Part shown: positions 41,081 to 49,952 of the stretch, piece by piece
Layout: each line of letters begins with the position of its first letter
Numbering within the stretch: position 1 is the stretch's first letter
Assembly (NCBI RefSeq): GCF_003696215.1
Contig: NZ_RFFG01000017.1
Span: forward strand, 56,936-120,935
Origin: Actinomadura harenae
GTDB taxonomy: Bacteria; Actinomycetota; Actinomycetes; Streptosporangiales; Streptosporangiaceae
Length of the DNA: 64,000 nt
Direction: 5' to 3'
Notes under the pieces: generated by a model
What the model was told of the DNA's origin: nothing
Databases searched by the model: none
What the model saw: only the letters and a program-made list of their open reading frames with translations
Made by a program: the position numbers and the translations under genes

Positions 41081-41112
41081 GAACCCCCGGCCGCTTCGGC
41101 GGCCGGGGGTTC
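41081..41112. terminator. Bidirectional terminator with TTCG loop
   Basis: A perfect 14-bp stem (GAACCCCCGGCCGC with GCGGCCGGGGGTTC) around the stable tetraloop TTCG, between the convergent MMPL and deacetylase genes. Confidence 0.9.
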
Positions 41113-41134
41113 CGTGTTGTTCAGGGGTTTCGCC

Positions 41135-42013
41135 TCAGAGGGCGACGAAGTTCAGGCCGCGCTTCTTCAGCTTGGGGATGACGGCGCGGAGCGCGGCGAC
41201 CGTCTGCGAGCGGTCACCGCCGCCGTCGTGGCAGAGCAGGACGTTCCCGGCCTTCGCCGACAGCATCGTCCGGCGGATGTGGCCGACGCCCGGACGGGAC
41301 CAGTCGGTCGGGTCGACGGCCCAGTCGACGGGGAGCATGCCGTGCTCGGCGATGAGCTCCAGGCTCGGCTTGGACCACGCGCCGCCGGGCGCGCGGAACA
41401 GCGTCGGGACGACGCCCGTGACGTCCGCGACGCGGTGGAACGGCTCGATGACCTCCTTGCGGAGGCGCTTCCCGCGGACGTGGTCGAACGGGATCGGGTG
41501 CGTCTGGGTGTGGTTGCAGATCTGGTGCCCGGCCGCGACGACCCGGCGGGTCAGCTTCGGCCACTCCTGGATCTGCTCGCCGATCTGGAAGAACGTCGCG
41601 TGCACCTCGAACTCGGCGAGGACGTCGAGGACCTGCGGCGTCCAGGTCGGGTGCGGACCGTCGTCGATGGTCAGCGCGATCGAGTTCGGCGGCGCGGGCG
41701 GGCTGACGTCCTTGAAGATGTCGCGGATGGGCGCCTTGACGAGGGTCAGGCGCTCCTGCGTCCAGGACGCCGGACGCGGCGTGGCCACCGGGCTCGGTTT
41801 CGGGGTCGGCGTAGGCTTCAGGTGCTGGGCCGGCCGCCCGGCGTTCGCCGCCTGCCGCACGCGGTCGGCGTGCGCCGTCCCGTGGAGCGCGCCGTCCGCT
41901 CCGAGTACGGCGAGTCCGGCGGCGCCCAGCAGCGTGAGCGCGGCTCGCCTGGTCGGTCCGCTCGTCCCCGTATCCGCCACATGTCCCACGGTATCGGGGT
42001 TGAGAGGGCCCAA
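41135..42013 (-). CDS. Secreted polysaccharide deacetylase (NodB domain, CE4)
   Basis: A 292-residue protein. Its N-terminal signal has a twin-arginine-like TRRAALTLLGAAGLAVLG (about residues 21-38), followed by a Pro-rich linker. The NodB domain has TIDDGPHP (Asp-Asp metal and catalytic base), HTQTHP (metal His pair), RAPGG and a final LLCHDGGG. It probably removes acetyl groups from peptidoglycan or another cell-wall glycan. The first 10-15 residues may not be part of the protein; an in-frame GTG/ATG nearer the signal is possible. Confidence 0.9.
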   Translation of the reverse strand: MGPLNPDTVGHVADTGTSGPTRRAALTLLGAAGLAVLGADGALHGTAHADRVRQAANAGRPAQHLKPTPTPKPSPVATPRPASWTQERLTLVKAPIRDIFKDVSPPAPPNSIALTIDDGPHPTWTPQVLDVLAEFEVHATFFQIGEQIQEWPKLTRRVVAAGHQICNHTQTHPIPFDHVRGKRLRKEVIEPFHRVADVTGVVPTLFRAPGGAWSKPSLELIAEHGMLPVDWAVDPTDWSRPGVGHIRRTMLSAKAGNVLLCHDGGGDRSQTVAALRAVIPKLKKRGLNFVAL

Positions 42014-42063
42014 GGTGCCGGAATCAGGTCACAATAAGTTGAAATGAAATCCTTCGCCGCACA

Positions 42064-42843
42064 ATGACCGGAACACCGTCTGTCGGGCCCCTGCTCGGGC
42101 TGGTCCTCGGCGCGCTCGCCGTCATCGCGGTCGTGCTCGTCCGTGTGGGTGGGCTCGGCCTCTCGCGCGACGTCGCGGTCGCCGCGTTGCGCGCGGTCGT
42201 GCAGCTGTCGGCGGTTTCGCTGGTCATCGCGGGCGTCCTGCGCAGCGGAGCGCTGACCGGATGCTTCATCGCGGCGATGGTGACCGTCGCGGCCTTCACC
42301 GCCGCGCGCCGCGTTCGCGGACGCGGCGCGCGCACGGTCCGGCAATCCGCGCGGTCCGCGGGATGGGCGGCTTTCGCCATCGCGACGGGCGTCGTCCCCG
42401 CTTTGGTCCTGCTGCTCGCGACCGGGCTCGTGCCTTTGCGGCCGATCGCGGTACTGCCGATCGCGGGCATTCTCATCGGCGGCGCGATGACCGCGACCGC
42501 GCTCACCGGACGCCGCGCCCTGGACGACCTGTGGCAGCGGCGCGGCGAGTACGAGGGCGGCCTCGCGCTCGGGCTCCCGCAGCGGGACGCGGCGCTGGAG
42601 GTGTGCCGTCCGGCGGCGGCGCTGGCGCTCGTCCCGGCGATCGACCAGACCCGGACGGTCGGCCTGGTCACGCTGCCGGGCGCGTTCGTCGGCGTCCTGC
42701 TGGGCGGCGCCGACCCGGTGCAGGCGGGCGCCGCCCAGCTCCTCGTGCTCATCGCCCTGCTGGCCGTCGAGTCGGCGTCCGCGCTGCTCATGCTGGAACT
42801 CGTGGCGCGCGGCCACCTCGGCGGGGGCCGCGCGCCCGCCTAG
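42064..42843 (+). CDS. FetB-like ABC transporter permease (UPF0014)
   Basis: A 259-residue membrane protein with about seven segments. It has the family pattern RDVAVAALRAVVQLSAVSLV near the start and the cytoplasmic loop GLALGLPQRDAALEVCRPAA, then VGLVTLPGAFVGVLLGGADP. FetAB is an iron exporter in E. coli. The usual ATPase (FetA) is not adjacent, so either it is encoded elsewhere or the protein works alone. It is divergent from the deacetylase gene. Confidence 0.85.
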   Translation: MTGTPSVGPLLGLVLGALAVIAVVLVRVGGLGLSRDVAVAALRAVVQLSAVSLVIAGVLRSGALTGCFIAAMVTVAAFTAARRVRGRGARTVRQSARSAGWAAFAIATGVVPALVLLLATGLVPLRPIAVLPIAGILIGGAMTATALTGRRALDDLWQRRGEYEGGLALGLPQRDAALEVCRPAAALALVPAIDQTRTVGLVTLPGAFVGVLLGGADPVQAGAAQLLVLIALLAVESASALLMLELVARGHLGGGRAPA

Positions 42844-42880
42844 CACGCGGTCCGCTAGCAGGCGGTCCGCGCCGGAGAGG

Positions 42881-43285
42881 TCAGGCGACGCAGGCGAGGG
42901 CGTCGATCTCGACGAGCATGTCCGCGTGCGGGAGCTCGACGAAGACCGTCGTGCGGCAGGGCAGCGGGGCGTCCCCGGAGTACTTCTCGACGAACTCGGC
43001 GTACGCCTCGTTCATCGGGCCGAAGTGGTCGCGGGTCGTGAGGTAGACGCGGAACATCATGACGTCCGCGACGGACGCGCCGCCCGCCTCGAGGATCGCG
43101 CGGACGTTCTCCAGTGTGCGGGTGGTCTGCGCCTTCACGTCCCCGAGGTGCAGGAGCTCGCCGGTCTCCGGGTCCTGCGAGCCCTGCCCGGAGACCTGGA
43201 GCATCGGGCCCTTGCGGACTCCCTGGGAGAAGACAGGCAGGGGCGTGGGCGCGGCGTCGGTGCGGATCTCGGTCTTGGCGGTCAT
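42881..43285 (-). CDS. ridA: RidA-family enamine/imine deaminase
   Basis: A 134-residue YjgF/RidA protein. The active-site Arg lies in PLPCRTTVFVELPHADMLVE; FSQGVRKGPMLQVSGQGSQD and TTRTLENVRAILEAGG are typical of the family. RidA hydrolyses the reactive 2-aminoacrylate released by PLP dehydratases. It overlaps the IclR gene in ATGA and lies opposite a D-serine-dehydratase-like gene, so a detoxifying role in this pathway is very likely. Confidence 0.93.
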   Translation of the reverse strand: MTAKTEIRTDAAPTPLPVFSQGVRKGPMLQVSGQGSQDPETGELLHLGDVKAQTTRTLENVRAILEAGGASVADVMMFRVYLTTRDHFGPMNEAYAEFVEKYSGDAPLPCRTTVFVELPHADMLVEIDALACVA

Positions 43286-44052
43286 GGGTTCTGGTTTCCC
43301 TTCGTTTCCGGACGGTGGCCGAAGTCGGCGGAGATGGCCCGCGCCGTCTCCAGCAGGTCGGGCAGCAGGTCGGTGACGTGCTCGGGCGCGAGCGGCGCGA
43401 GGTCCGGCACCGAGATGGACGCGGCGGCGACGACGCGCCCGGACGCGTCGCGCACCGGGGCCGCGACGCAGTGGATGAACGTCTCGTGCTCGGCGTCGTC
43501 CACGGCGTAGCCGCGCGCCGCGACCCGGTCGAGCTCGGCGAGCAGCGCGTCCGGGCCGGTCAGGGTGTTCGGGGTGAACGGGGTGTACTCGATGGCCGCG
43601 GCGACCGCGCGGCGGCGCGCGTCGGGCAGGTCGGCGAGCAGCACCTTCGCGATCGCCGTCGCGTGCAGCGGCATCGGCAGGCCGACCCGCGAGTACATCC
43701 GGACGGCGTGCCGCGAGTCGTACTTGTCCAGGTAGACGACCTCGCTGCTCTCGTACACGCCGAGGTGGACGGTCTGCCCGGTCCGGTCGTTCAGCCCTGC
43801 CAGGTGCGGGGCGGCGACGCGCCGGACGCCGCGCTGGTCGAGTGCCGCCGCCGACAGTTCGAACAGCCGCGAGCCGAGGTGGAAGCGGTGGTCGTCGTCG
43901 CGGTGCACGAACCGGTCGTCCTCCAGGACGCGCAGCAGCCGCAGCACGGTCGTCTTGTGGACGCCGAGCTCGGCCGCGAGGTCGTCCAGGGAGCGCGGGC
44001 CGTCCGCGAGGCCGCGCAGCAGCGCGAGGCCGCGGGCGAGGCTCTGACTCAT
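43282..44052 (-). CDS. IclR-family regulator of the D-amino-acid cluster
   Basis: A 256-residue IclR protein starting MSQSLARGLALLRGLADGPR. The winged helix (LDDLAAELGVHKTTVLRLLR) is followed by an effector domain with LDKYDSRHAVRMYSRVG and HATAIAKVLLADLP. It overlaps the RidA gene start and the kinase gene stop by four bases each (ATGA), so the three leftward genes are one operon. It probably senses an intermediate of the pathway and controls the divergent promoters. Confidence 0.92.
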   Translation of the reverse strand: MSQSLARGLALLRGLADGPRSLDDLAAELGVHKTTVLRLLRVLEDDRFVHRDDDHRFHLGSRLFELSAAALDQRGVRRVAAPHLAGLNDRTGQTVHLGVYESSEVVYLDKYDSRHAVRMYSRVGLPMPLHATAIAKVLLADLPDARRRAVAAAIEYTPFTPNTLTGPDALLAELDRVAARGYAVDDAEHETFIHCVAAPVRDASGRVVAAASISVPDLAPLAPEHVTDLLPDLLETARAISADFGHRPETKGNQNP

Positions 44053-45074
44053 GTCGTCCCCCGAAGGATGGTGCGCTGAATGATGGCGCCCTGAGTGATG
44101 GTGGCCCGGGTGAGGGTGGTGGCCGCCCATTCGGCCGGGGTCGCGGCGAGGAGCGCGGCGATCCGGTCGGGAGGGGGCGGCGGTCCGTGGTCGCCGGGCA
44201 CGACCAGCGCTCCGGCGGCGGCCAGGTGGCCGAGCCGCAGCCGTCCGCGCGGGTCGAGCCCGCGCAGCGTACCGGCCAGGAACCCGGCGGCGAAGGCGTC
44301 CCCGGCGCCGACCGGTTCCACCACCTCCACGCGCAGCGCGGGCTCCGTCACGGTCTCGGACGTGAGGCGGGTCAGGGCGGTGGCCTGGTGGCGGTCGTCC
44401 TTGAGGACGATGGTGTCCGGGCCGGGGAGGAGGGCGCGGAGCTTCGCCGGGTCGGAGGTGCCGAGGACGGCCTCGGCCTCGTCCGCGCCGAGCAGGACGA
44501 TGCCGGCGGCGTCCAGGAGCGGGCGGAGCGTCGCGGCGGGGTCGGCGCCCGGTGGCCAGAGCGCGGGACGGTAGTTCAGGTCGAAGCTGGTCAGACGGCC
44601 CGGGACGCGCTCCCGCAGCAGTCCGGCGACGAGCGCGTGCGCGCCGGCGGAGAGGGCGGGCGTGATGCCCGACAGGTGGACGAGCGGCGCGTCGCGCAGC
44701 ACCGGGGAGCCGAGCAGCGCGGGCGAGAGCGCGGACCCGGCCGAGCCCTCGCGGTAGTAGTGCAGGACGCTGCCGCCTGGCCCGGTCTCCTTGACGTACA
44801 GCCCGGTCGGACGGCGCGGGTCGACCTCGACGGCGGAGACGTCGACGCCGGACGCGGCGAGTTCGGCGGTGACGCGGCGTCCGAAACCGTCGGCTCCGAC
44901 GCGTCCGATCCAGGCGGCCGGGACGCCGAGGGCGGCGAGCCCGCGCGCCACGTTCGCCTCGGCGCCGCCGATGGCGTGCCGGAAGGTCTCGACGTGGTCG
45001 AGCGGTCCGGGGCGGTCCGGCAGGAGCGCGGCCATGGTCTCGCCCACACACGCCACCGGCGGCTGCCGCTCCAT
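44049..45074 (-). CDS. PfkB-family carbohydrate kinase (2-dehydro-3-deoxygluconate kinase-like)
   Basis: A 341-residue ribokinase-type enzyme: [20 protein letters not shown] at the start, and the PfkB signature VEPVGAGDAFAAGFLAGTLR with catalytic Asp. It resembles KDG kinases, which phosphorylate keto-deoxy sugars, and is the first gene of the leftward operon. A kinase with D-amino-acid genes is common in such clusters, although its substrate there is unclear. The C-terminal 25 residues (TLTRATITQGAIIQRTILRG) are an unusual repeat-like tail. Confidence 0.9.
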   Translation of the reverse strand: MERQPPVACVGETMAALLPDRPGPLDHVETFRHAIGGAEANVARGLAALGVPAAWIGRVGADGFGRRVTAELAASGVDVSAVEVDPRRPTGLYVKETGPGGSVLHYYREGSAGSALSPALLGSPVLRDAPLVHLSGITPALSAGAHALVAGLLRERVPGRLTSFDLNYRPALWPPGADPAATLRPLLDAAGIVLLGADEAEAVLGTSDPAKLRALLPGPDTIVLKDDRHQATALTRLTSETVTEPALRVEVVEPVGAGDAFAAGFLAGTLRGLDPRGRLRLGHLAAAGALVVPGDHGPPPPPDRIAALLAATPAEWAATTLTRATITQGAIIQRTILRGTT

Positions 45075-45158
45075 GTTCCCGCTGCTCCCCGACGTCGGCG
45101 TTCCGGCGCGGTCACCGTTGACCCGCTGATGATCGCGATGCTACAACCGGCAGAACGC

Positions 45159-45189
45159 ATTGTGCAATGAGTGTTGCATAAGACGCAAC
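45159..45189. promoter_or_regulatory. Candidate IclR operators between the divergent operons
   Basis: ATTGTGCAAT (45159-45168) and GTTGC-N7-GCAAC (45173-45189) are two adjacent inverted repeats, 20 bp before the rightward operon's start. This is the lowest-GC stretch of the cluster. Confidence 0.6.
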
Positions 45190-45208
45190 GAGCGAGGTGG
45201 GAGCGGTG

Positions 45209-46456
45209 ATGATCGACGGTGACGCGGTGGCGGCCCTGCGGGACGAACGGCTCGACTGGCGGTTCCAGGCCGTCCCGGCGGCCGCGCACGGACGCACTGT
45301 GGGCGAGTACCTGGCGGAACGTCCCGTCCTCGGCGACCTCGGCACGCCGCTGCTGACGCTCGACGCGTCCGCGCTCGACCACAACCTCGCGCTGATGGCG
45401 CGGTACGCGGACAAGGCGGGTGTCGAACTCGCCCCGCACGGCAAGACGACGATGGCGCCGCAGCTCTGGAAGGCGCAGCTCGACGCCGGGGCCTGGGGCA
45501 TCACCCTCGCGAACCTCCCGCAGCTCCGCGTCGCGCGCGCCTTCGGCGTGCGGCGGCTGCTCCTCGCGAACGCGCTGCTCGACCCGGCCGGGCTCGCCTG
45601 GATCGCCGCCGAGCTCGACCGCGACCCCGCCTTCGAGTTCCTCTCCTGGGCCGACTCGGTCCGGACGGCCGAGCTGATGGACGCCGCGCTCCGCGACGCC
45701 GGCGCGTCCCGTCCGGTGGACGTCTGCGTCGAACTCGGCGCGCGCGACGGACGCACCGGCGCGCGCACCCTCGGCGAGGCCGAGGCCGTCGCCGCCGCGA
45801 TCCGGGCCGCGCCGACGCTGCGGCTCGCGGGCGTCGCCGGGTACGAGGGCACGCTCGCGCACGACGCGTCCGACGCCGCGCTCGACATCGTCGACGGCTA
45901 CCTGCGCCGCTTCGCCGAGCTCTTCGGACGCCTGTCCTTCGAGGTGGACGCGCCGGTCGCGTCGGCGGGCGGCAGCGCCTACTTCGACCAGGTCGTGGAC
46001 GTGCTGGGCGGCCTGCCGTCCGCGCGCGTCCTCCTGCGCTCCGGCGCTTACCTGATCCACGACGACGGCTTCTACCAGGGCATCTCCCCACTCGCCCGTG
46101 CGGAGGGCGAGCGTTTCCGGTCGGCGATGCACGGCTGGGGACGCGTCGTGTCCCGCCCCGAACGCGCCCTCGCGCTCGCCGACGCCGGCAAGCGCGACCT
46201 GCCGTTCGACGAGGGCCTGCCGGTGCCGCAGCTCGTCCGGGGACGCGGCGCCGCACCGGTCGAGAACGCGCACGTCAGCGCCCTCGCCGACCAGCACGCG
46301 TTCCTCCGCGACGCGGACGTCGCGGTCGGCGACATCGTCCGGTTCGGGCTGTCGCACCCGTGCACGGCGATGGACAAATGGCAGCTCGTCCCGGTGATCT
46401 CGTCCGCCGGCGACCCCGAACCGGCCGTGGTCGACCTCGTCCGGACCTGGTTCTGA
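45209..46456 (+). CDS. D-serine dehydratase-like (DSD) PLP enzyme
   Basis: A 415-residue protein with an alanine-racemase-type barrel. The PLP Lys is in APHGKTTMAPQLW. The C-terminal domain has SHPCTAMDKW, the His-x-Cys metal site of fold-III D-serine dehydratases and D-threonine aldolases. It probably deaminates D-serine or another D-hydroxyamino acid, using zinc. It is the first gene of the rightward operon; ATG 45209 has a GGGAG site. The product would be the 2-aminoacrylate that RidA handles. Confidence 0.9.
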   Translation: MIDGDAVAALRDERLDWRFQAVPAAAHGRTVGEYLAERPVLGDLGTPLLTLDASALDHNLALMARYADKAGVELAPHGKTTMAPQLWKAQLDAGAWGITLANLPQLRVARAFGVRRLLLANALLDPAGLAWIAAELDRDPAFEFLSWADSVRTAELMDAALRDAGASRPVDVCVELGARDGRTGARTLGEAEAVAAAIRAAPTLRLAGVAGYEGTLAHDASDAALDIVDGYLRRFAELFGRLSFEVDAPVASAGGSAYFDQVVDVLGGLPSARVLLRSGAYLIHDDGFYQGISPLARAEGERFRSAMHGWGRVVSRPERALALADAGKRDLPFDEGLPVPQLVRGRGAAPVENAHVSALADQHAFLRDADVAVGDIVRFGLSHPCTAMDKWQLVPVISSAGDPEPAVVDLVRTWF

Positions 46457-46457
46457 C

Positions 46458-48053
46458 GTGCTCTTCCGGCACGCGACCGTCGTCGACGGAACCGGAGCCC
46501 CCGCGTACCGCGCGAACGTCCGCGTCGCGGACGGACGCATCGCCGAGATCACCACATCCGCGACCTCCGCGCCGGACGTCGTCGACGCCGACGGGCTCGT
46601 CCTCGCTCCCGGCTTCATCGACATGCACGCCCACTCCGACCTCGCGCTGCTCGCCGCGCCCGACCACCTCGCGAAGGTCGCCCAGGGCGTGACCTGCGAG
46701 GTCATCGGCCAGGACGGACTGTCCTACGCGCCCGTCTCGGACGTGACGCTCGCGTCCGTCCGGCAGGCGATCGCGGGCTGGAACGGCGACCCGGACGGCT
46801 TCGACTGGACCTGGCGCACGGTCGGCGGGTACCTCGACCGGCTCGACGGCGGCATCGCCGTGAACGCCGCCTACCTCGTCCCGCAGGGCACCGTCCGGTT
46901 GCTCGCCATGGGCTGGGACGCCCGCGAGCCGACCCGCGCCGAACTCGACCGGCAGCGCGACCTCGTCGCGACCGGCATGCGCGAAGGCGCGGTCGGCATG
47001 TCCAGCGGCCTCACCTACGTGCCCGGAACGTACGCCTCGGACGACGAGCTCGTGGAGCTCTGCCGCGTCGTCGCGGGCCTCGGCGGCTACCACTCGCCGC
47101 ACCACCGCTCCTACGGCGCGGGCGCGCTCGACGCGTACGCCGCGATGGTCGACGTCTCACGCCGCTCCGGCTGCCCGCTGCACCTCGCCCACGCCACGAT
47201 GAACTTCGGCGTCAACAAGGGCCGCGCGGGCGAACTGCTCGCCCTCCTGGACGAGGCGATCTCCGGCGGCTGCGACATCACCCTCGACACCTATCCCTAC
47301 CTGCCCGGATCCACCACGCTCGCCGCCCTGCTCCCCAGCCGCGCCGCCGAGGGCGGACCCGCCGCCGCCCTCGCCCGCCTCGCCGACCCCGCGTCCGCCG
47401 CGCACGTCCGCGAGGTCATGGAGGTGGACGGCTCGGACGGCTGCCACGGCGTCCCCGTCGAGTGGGACACCATCGAGATCTCCGGCTCCCGCGTCCCCGG
47501 CACGGTCGGACGCACCGTCGCCGCCCTCGCCGCGTCCTCCGGACGGCCGCCGTTCGAGGTGTTCCGCGAACTGCTCGCCGCCGACGACCTCGGCACCACG
47601 ATCCTCCAGCACGTCGGGCACGAGGAGAACGTCCGCGCGATCATGCGGCACCCCGCGCACACCGGAGGCAGTGACGGCCTCCTCCCGCTGACGCCCGGCG
47701 CGAAACCCCACCCCCGCGCCTACGGGACGTTCCCCCGCTACCTCGGCCACTACGTCCGTGACCTGGGCGTTCTCACCCTCGAAGAGTGCGTCGCGCACCT
47801 CACCGGACGTCCCGCCCGACGCCTCCGGCTGCGTGAGCGCGGCCTCGTCCGGACCGGGTACCACGCCGACCTCGTCCTGTTCGACCCCGCCACGGTGCGG
47901 GACACCGCCACCTTCGACGCCCCCCGGACCGTCCCGGAGGGCATCACGCACGTGCTGGTCAACGGCGTCCCGGTCCTCCACGACGGACGTCCGACCGGCG
48001 CCCTCCCCGGACACGCCCTGCGGCGCGGAAGGGACACCACCTCCACCCCCTGA
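46458..48053 (+). CDS. N-acyl-D-amino-acid deacylase (D-aminoacylase, amidohydrolase)
   Basis: A 531-residue amidohydrolase. It has a TIM-barrel metal site DMHAHSDLAL, GMSSGLTYVPGTYAS and a conserved HHRSYG, and ends with FDPATVRDTATFDAP, as in D-aminoacylases. It frees D-amino acids from their N-acyl forms. GTG start, 1 bp after the previous stop. With the DSD gene and the GntP permease it forms a pathway to take up and use N-acyl-D-amino acids. Confidence 0.92.
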   Translation: MLFRHATVVDGTGAPAYRANVRVADGRIAEITTSATSAPDVVDADGLVLAPGFIDMHAHSDLALLAAPDHLAKVAQGVTCEVIGQDGLSYAPVSDVTLASVRQAIAGWNGDPDGFDWTWRTVGGYLDRLDGGIAVNAAYLVPQGTVRLLAMGWDAREPTRAELDRQRDLVATGMREGAVGMSSGLTYVPGTYASDDELVELCRVVAGLGGYHSPHHRSYGAGALDAYAAMVDVSRRSGCPLHLAHATMNFGVNKGRAGELLALLDEAISGGCDITLDTYPYLPGSTTLAALLPSRAAEGGPAAALARLADPASAAHVREVMEVDGSDGCHGVPVEWDTIEISGSRVPGTVGRTVAALAASSGRPPFEVFRELLAADDLGTTILQHVGHEENVRAIMRHPAHTGGSDGLLPLTPGAKPHPRAYGTFPRYLGHYVRDLGVLTLEECVAHLTGRPARRLRLRERGLVRTGYHADLVLFDPATVRDTATFDAPRTVPEGITHVLVNGVPVLHDGRPTGALPGHALRRGRDTTSTP

Positions 48054-48068
48054 GGAGGCACACCCCCC

Positions 48069-49445
48069 ATGGTCCACTGGCTCCGTCACGAGACGGGCGG
48101 CCTGCTGCTGCTGTGCGCGCTGGCCATAGCCCTGCTGCTCGTGCTCATCATCAAGGTCCGGCTCGAACCGTTCATCTCCCTGCTCGTCTCCGGCCTCGCC
48201 CTCGCCCTCGCCGCCGGACTCCCCGTGTCCCAGATCGTCGGGACGCCGCTCAGCTCCAAGACGTCCCTGCTGGAGACCGGGTTCGGCGGCATCCTCGGGC
48301 ACATCGCCCCGATCATCGGACTCGGGACGATCCTCGGCGCGATCCTGGAGGCGTCCGGCGGCGCCGACGTCCTCACCCGGAGACTCCTGGAAGTCTTCGG
48401 CGAGAAACGCGCCCCGCTCGTGATGGGCCTGGTCGGCCTCATCTTCGGGGTGCCGGTCTTCTTCGACATCGGCATCTTCGTGCTGGCGCCGCTCGTCTAC
48501 ATCACCGCCCGGCGCGGCGGACGCTCGCTCGTCCTGTACGCGATGCCGATGCTGTGCGGCCTGTCCGTGACGCACGCGTTCCTGCCCCCGCACCCGGGCC
48601 CGGTCGCCGCGTCCGGCCTGCTCGGCGTGTCCCTCGGCTGGCTGATCATCATGGGCCTGGCCTGCGGAGTCCCGGCGTTCCTCGTCGCGGGCATCGCCTG
48701 GGGGACGTGGATCGGCAACCGCGTCCAGGCCCAGGTCCCGGAGGACTACGCGGCCGCCGAGAAGGAGGCGCGCCCCGAACCGCCCCTGGCCCTCGTCGCC
48801 CTGATCATCCTCGTCCCGCTCGTCCTGATCCTGCTGGCCACCTTCGGCGACGTCTGGTGGAAGGGGAGCAGCGTCCTCCCCCTGCTCACCTTCGTCGGAA
48901 CCCCGGCCGTCGCCCTCACCGTCGCCGTCCTCCTGGCGAGCTACCTCCTGGGCATCCGCCGAGGCATCCCCGCGAAGGAACTGTCCGACCTGGCCACCCG
49001 CTCCCTGCGTCCGGTCGGCATGCTCCTCCTGGTCGTCGGCGGCGGCGCGTTCTTCGGCGCCGTCATCGCCGCGACCGGCGTCGGCAAGGCCCTCGCGACC
49101 ACCATGGCGGACGCCGGGCTCCCGCTCATCGTCCTCGCCTACCTGATCAGCTGCGGCCTCCGCCTCGCCCAGGGCTCCGCGACCGTCGCCATCGTCACCA
49201 CCGGCGGCATCGTCGCCCCGCTGCTCCAAGGCGAACACCACTCCCAGGCCCACCTGGCCCTCATCGCCGTCGCCATCTCAGCGGGCTCGATCATCGCGTC
49301 CCACGTCAACGACGGCGGCTTCTGGATCGTCTCGCGCTACTTCAACCTCTCCGTCCGAGACACCCTCAAGACCTGGACCGTCCTCGAAACCATCCTCTCC
49401 ATCGTCGGCTTCACCACAGCGGCCACCCTGAGCACCTTCATCTGA
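48069..49445 (+). CDS. GntP-family permease
   Basis: A 458-residue protein of the GntP/DsdX family with about twelve membrane segments. Family marks are FGGILGHIAPIIGLGTILGA, LIFGVPVFFDIGIFVLAPL and RLAQGSATVAIVTTGGIVAP, with HVNDGGFWIVSRYF near the end. GntP proteins import gluconate or D-serine with protons; in this operon D-serine or an acylated D-amino acid is the better guess. GGAGG precedes the ATG. Confidence 0.92.
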   Translation: MVHWLRHETGGLLLLCALAIALLLVLIIKVRLEPFISLLVSGLALALAAGLPVSQIVGTPLSSKTSLLETGFGGILGHIAPIIGLGTILGAILEASGGADVLTRRLLEVFGEKRAPLVMGLVGLIFGVPVFFDIGIFVLAPLVYITARRGGRSLVLYAMPMLCGLSVTHAFLPPHPGPVAASGLLGVSLGWLIIMGLACGVPAFLVAGIAWGTWIGNRVQAQVPEDYAAAEKEARPEPPLALVALIILVPLVLILLATFGDVWWKGSSVLPLLTFVGTPAVALTVAVLLASYLLGIRRGIPAKELSDLATRSLRPVGMLLLVVGGGAFFGAVIAATGVGKALATTMADAGLPLIVLAYLISCGLRLAQGSATVAIVTTGGIVAPLLQGEHHSQAHLALIAVAISAGSIIASHVNDGGFWIVSRYFNLSVRDTLKTWTVLETILSIVGFTTAATLSTFI

Positions 49446-49453
49446 CCCACCCA

Positions 49454-49495
49454 CGACGACGCGGCGAGGCACCCACCACCTCCGCCGCGTCGTCG
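49454..49495. terminator. Terminator after the GntP gene
   Basis: A perfect 13-bp stem (CGACGACGCGGCG with CGCCGCGTCGTCG), 16-nt loop, between convergent genes. Confidence 0.75.
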
Positions 49496-49499
49496 CACG

Positions 49500-49850
49500 T
49501 CACCCGACCCGCTTGTGCAGGACGTAGTGGACGATGGCGACGATGCCGGACAGGTCGTCCAAGGGGCCGATGCTGCGCGGCTCTTCGTCCCCGGTGTGCC
49601 AGACGTAGAGCCACTCGTCGTCCATGAAGTCGACCCGAACCCCCACGGGCGCGGCCCCCTCCACCGAGACCCGCAGGTAGCGCGTCGGCCCGTCCCCGAG
49701 CGGACGCCACTGCACCCGCATCCCGGCGACCTGACACGCGTCCGCCAGAGCGGTCAGCGCACCAACCCGAACCACCCGCCCCGGCTCCTCCGACACGGCG
49801 AGGCTCTTCCCCGCCACATGCCGCCCACCCTGCCGCCGCGAAAGCCGCAT
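49500..49850 (-). CDS. Hypothetical protein; paralogue of the gene at 4,808-5,173
   Basis: A 116-residue protein, MRLSRRQGGRHVAGKSLAVS. Its second half, VRVDFMDDEWLYVWHTGDEE then SIGPLDDLSGIVAIVHYVL, aligns with the 4,808-5,173 product. Again it is transcribed away from a WhiJ-like gene with DUF397 downstream. The middle WRPLGDGPTRYLRVSVEGAA looks beta-rich. No family is recognised, but repetition of the gene in the same setting supports a common role. Confidence 0.75.
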   Translation of the reverse strand: MRLSRRQGGRHVAGKSLAVSEEPGRVVRVGALTALADACQVAGMRVQWRPLGDGPTRYLRVSVEGAAPVGVRVDFMDDEWLYVWHTGDEEPRSIGPLDDLSGIVAIVHYVLHKRVG

Positions 49851-49899
49851 GATTTCCTCCCGCCAATTCTGTGATCGGACCTACACGATGAGTCACGAC

Positions 49900-49921
49900 G
49901 GGTTAACCTCGCTACGGTTCC
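49900..49921 (+). promoter_or_regulatory. Promoter motif shared with the first WhiJ module
   Basis: TTAACCTCGCTACGGTTCC (49903-49921), preceded by GGG; compare 5,226-5,246. It lies 32 bp before the WhiJ-like start. Confidence 0.5.
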
Positions 49922-49952
49922 TAGAACGGCAGGCAACGAAAGAGATCTTGAA

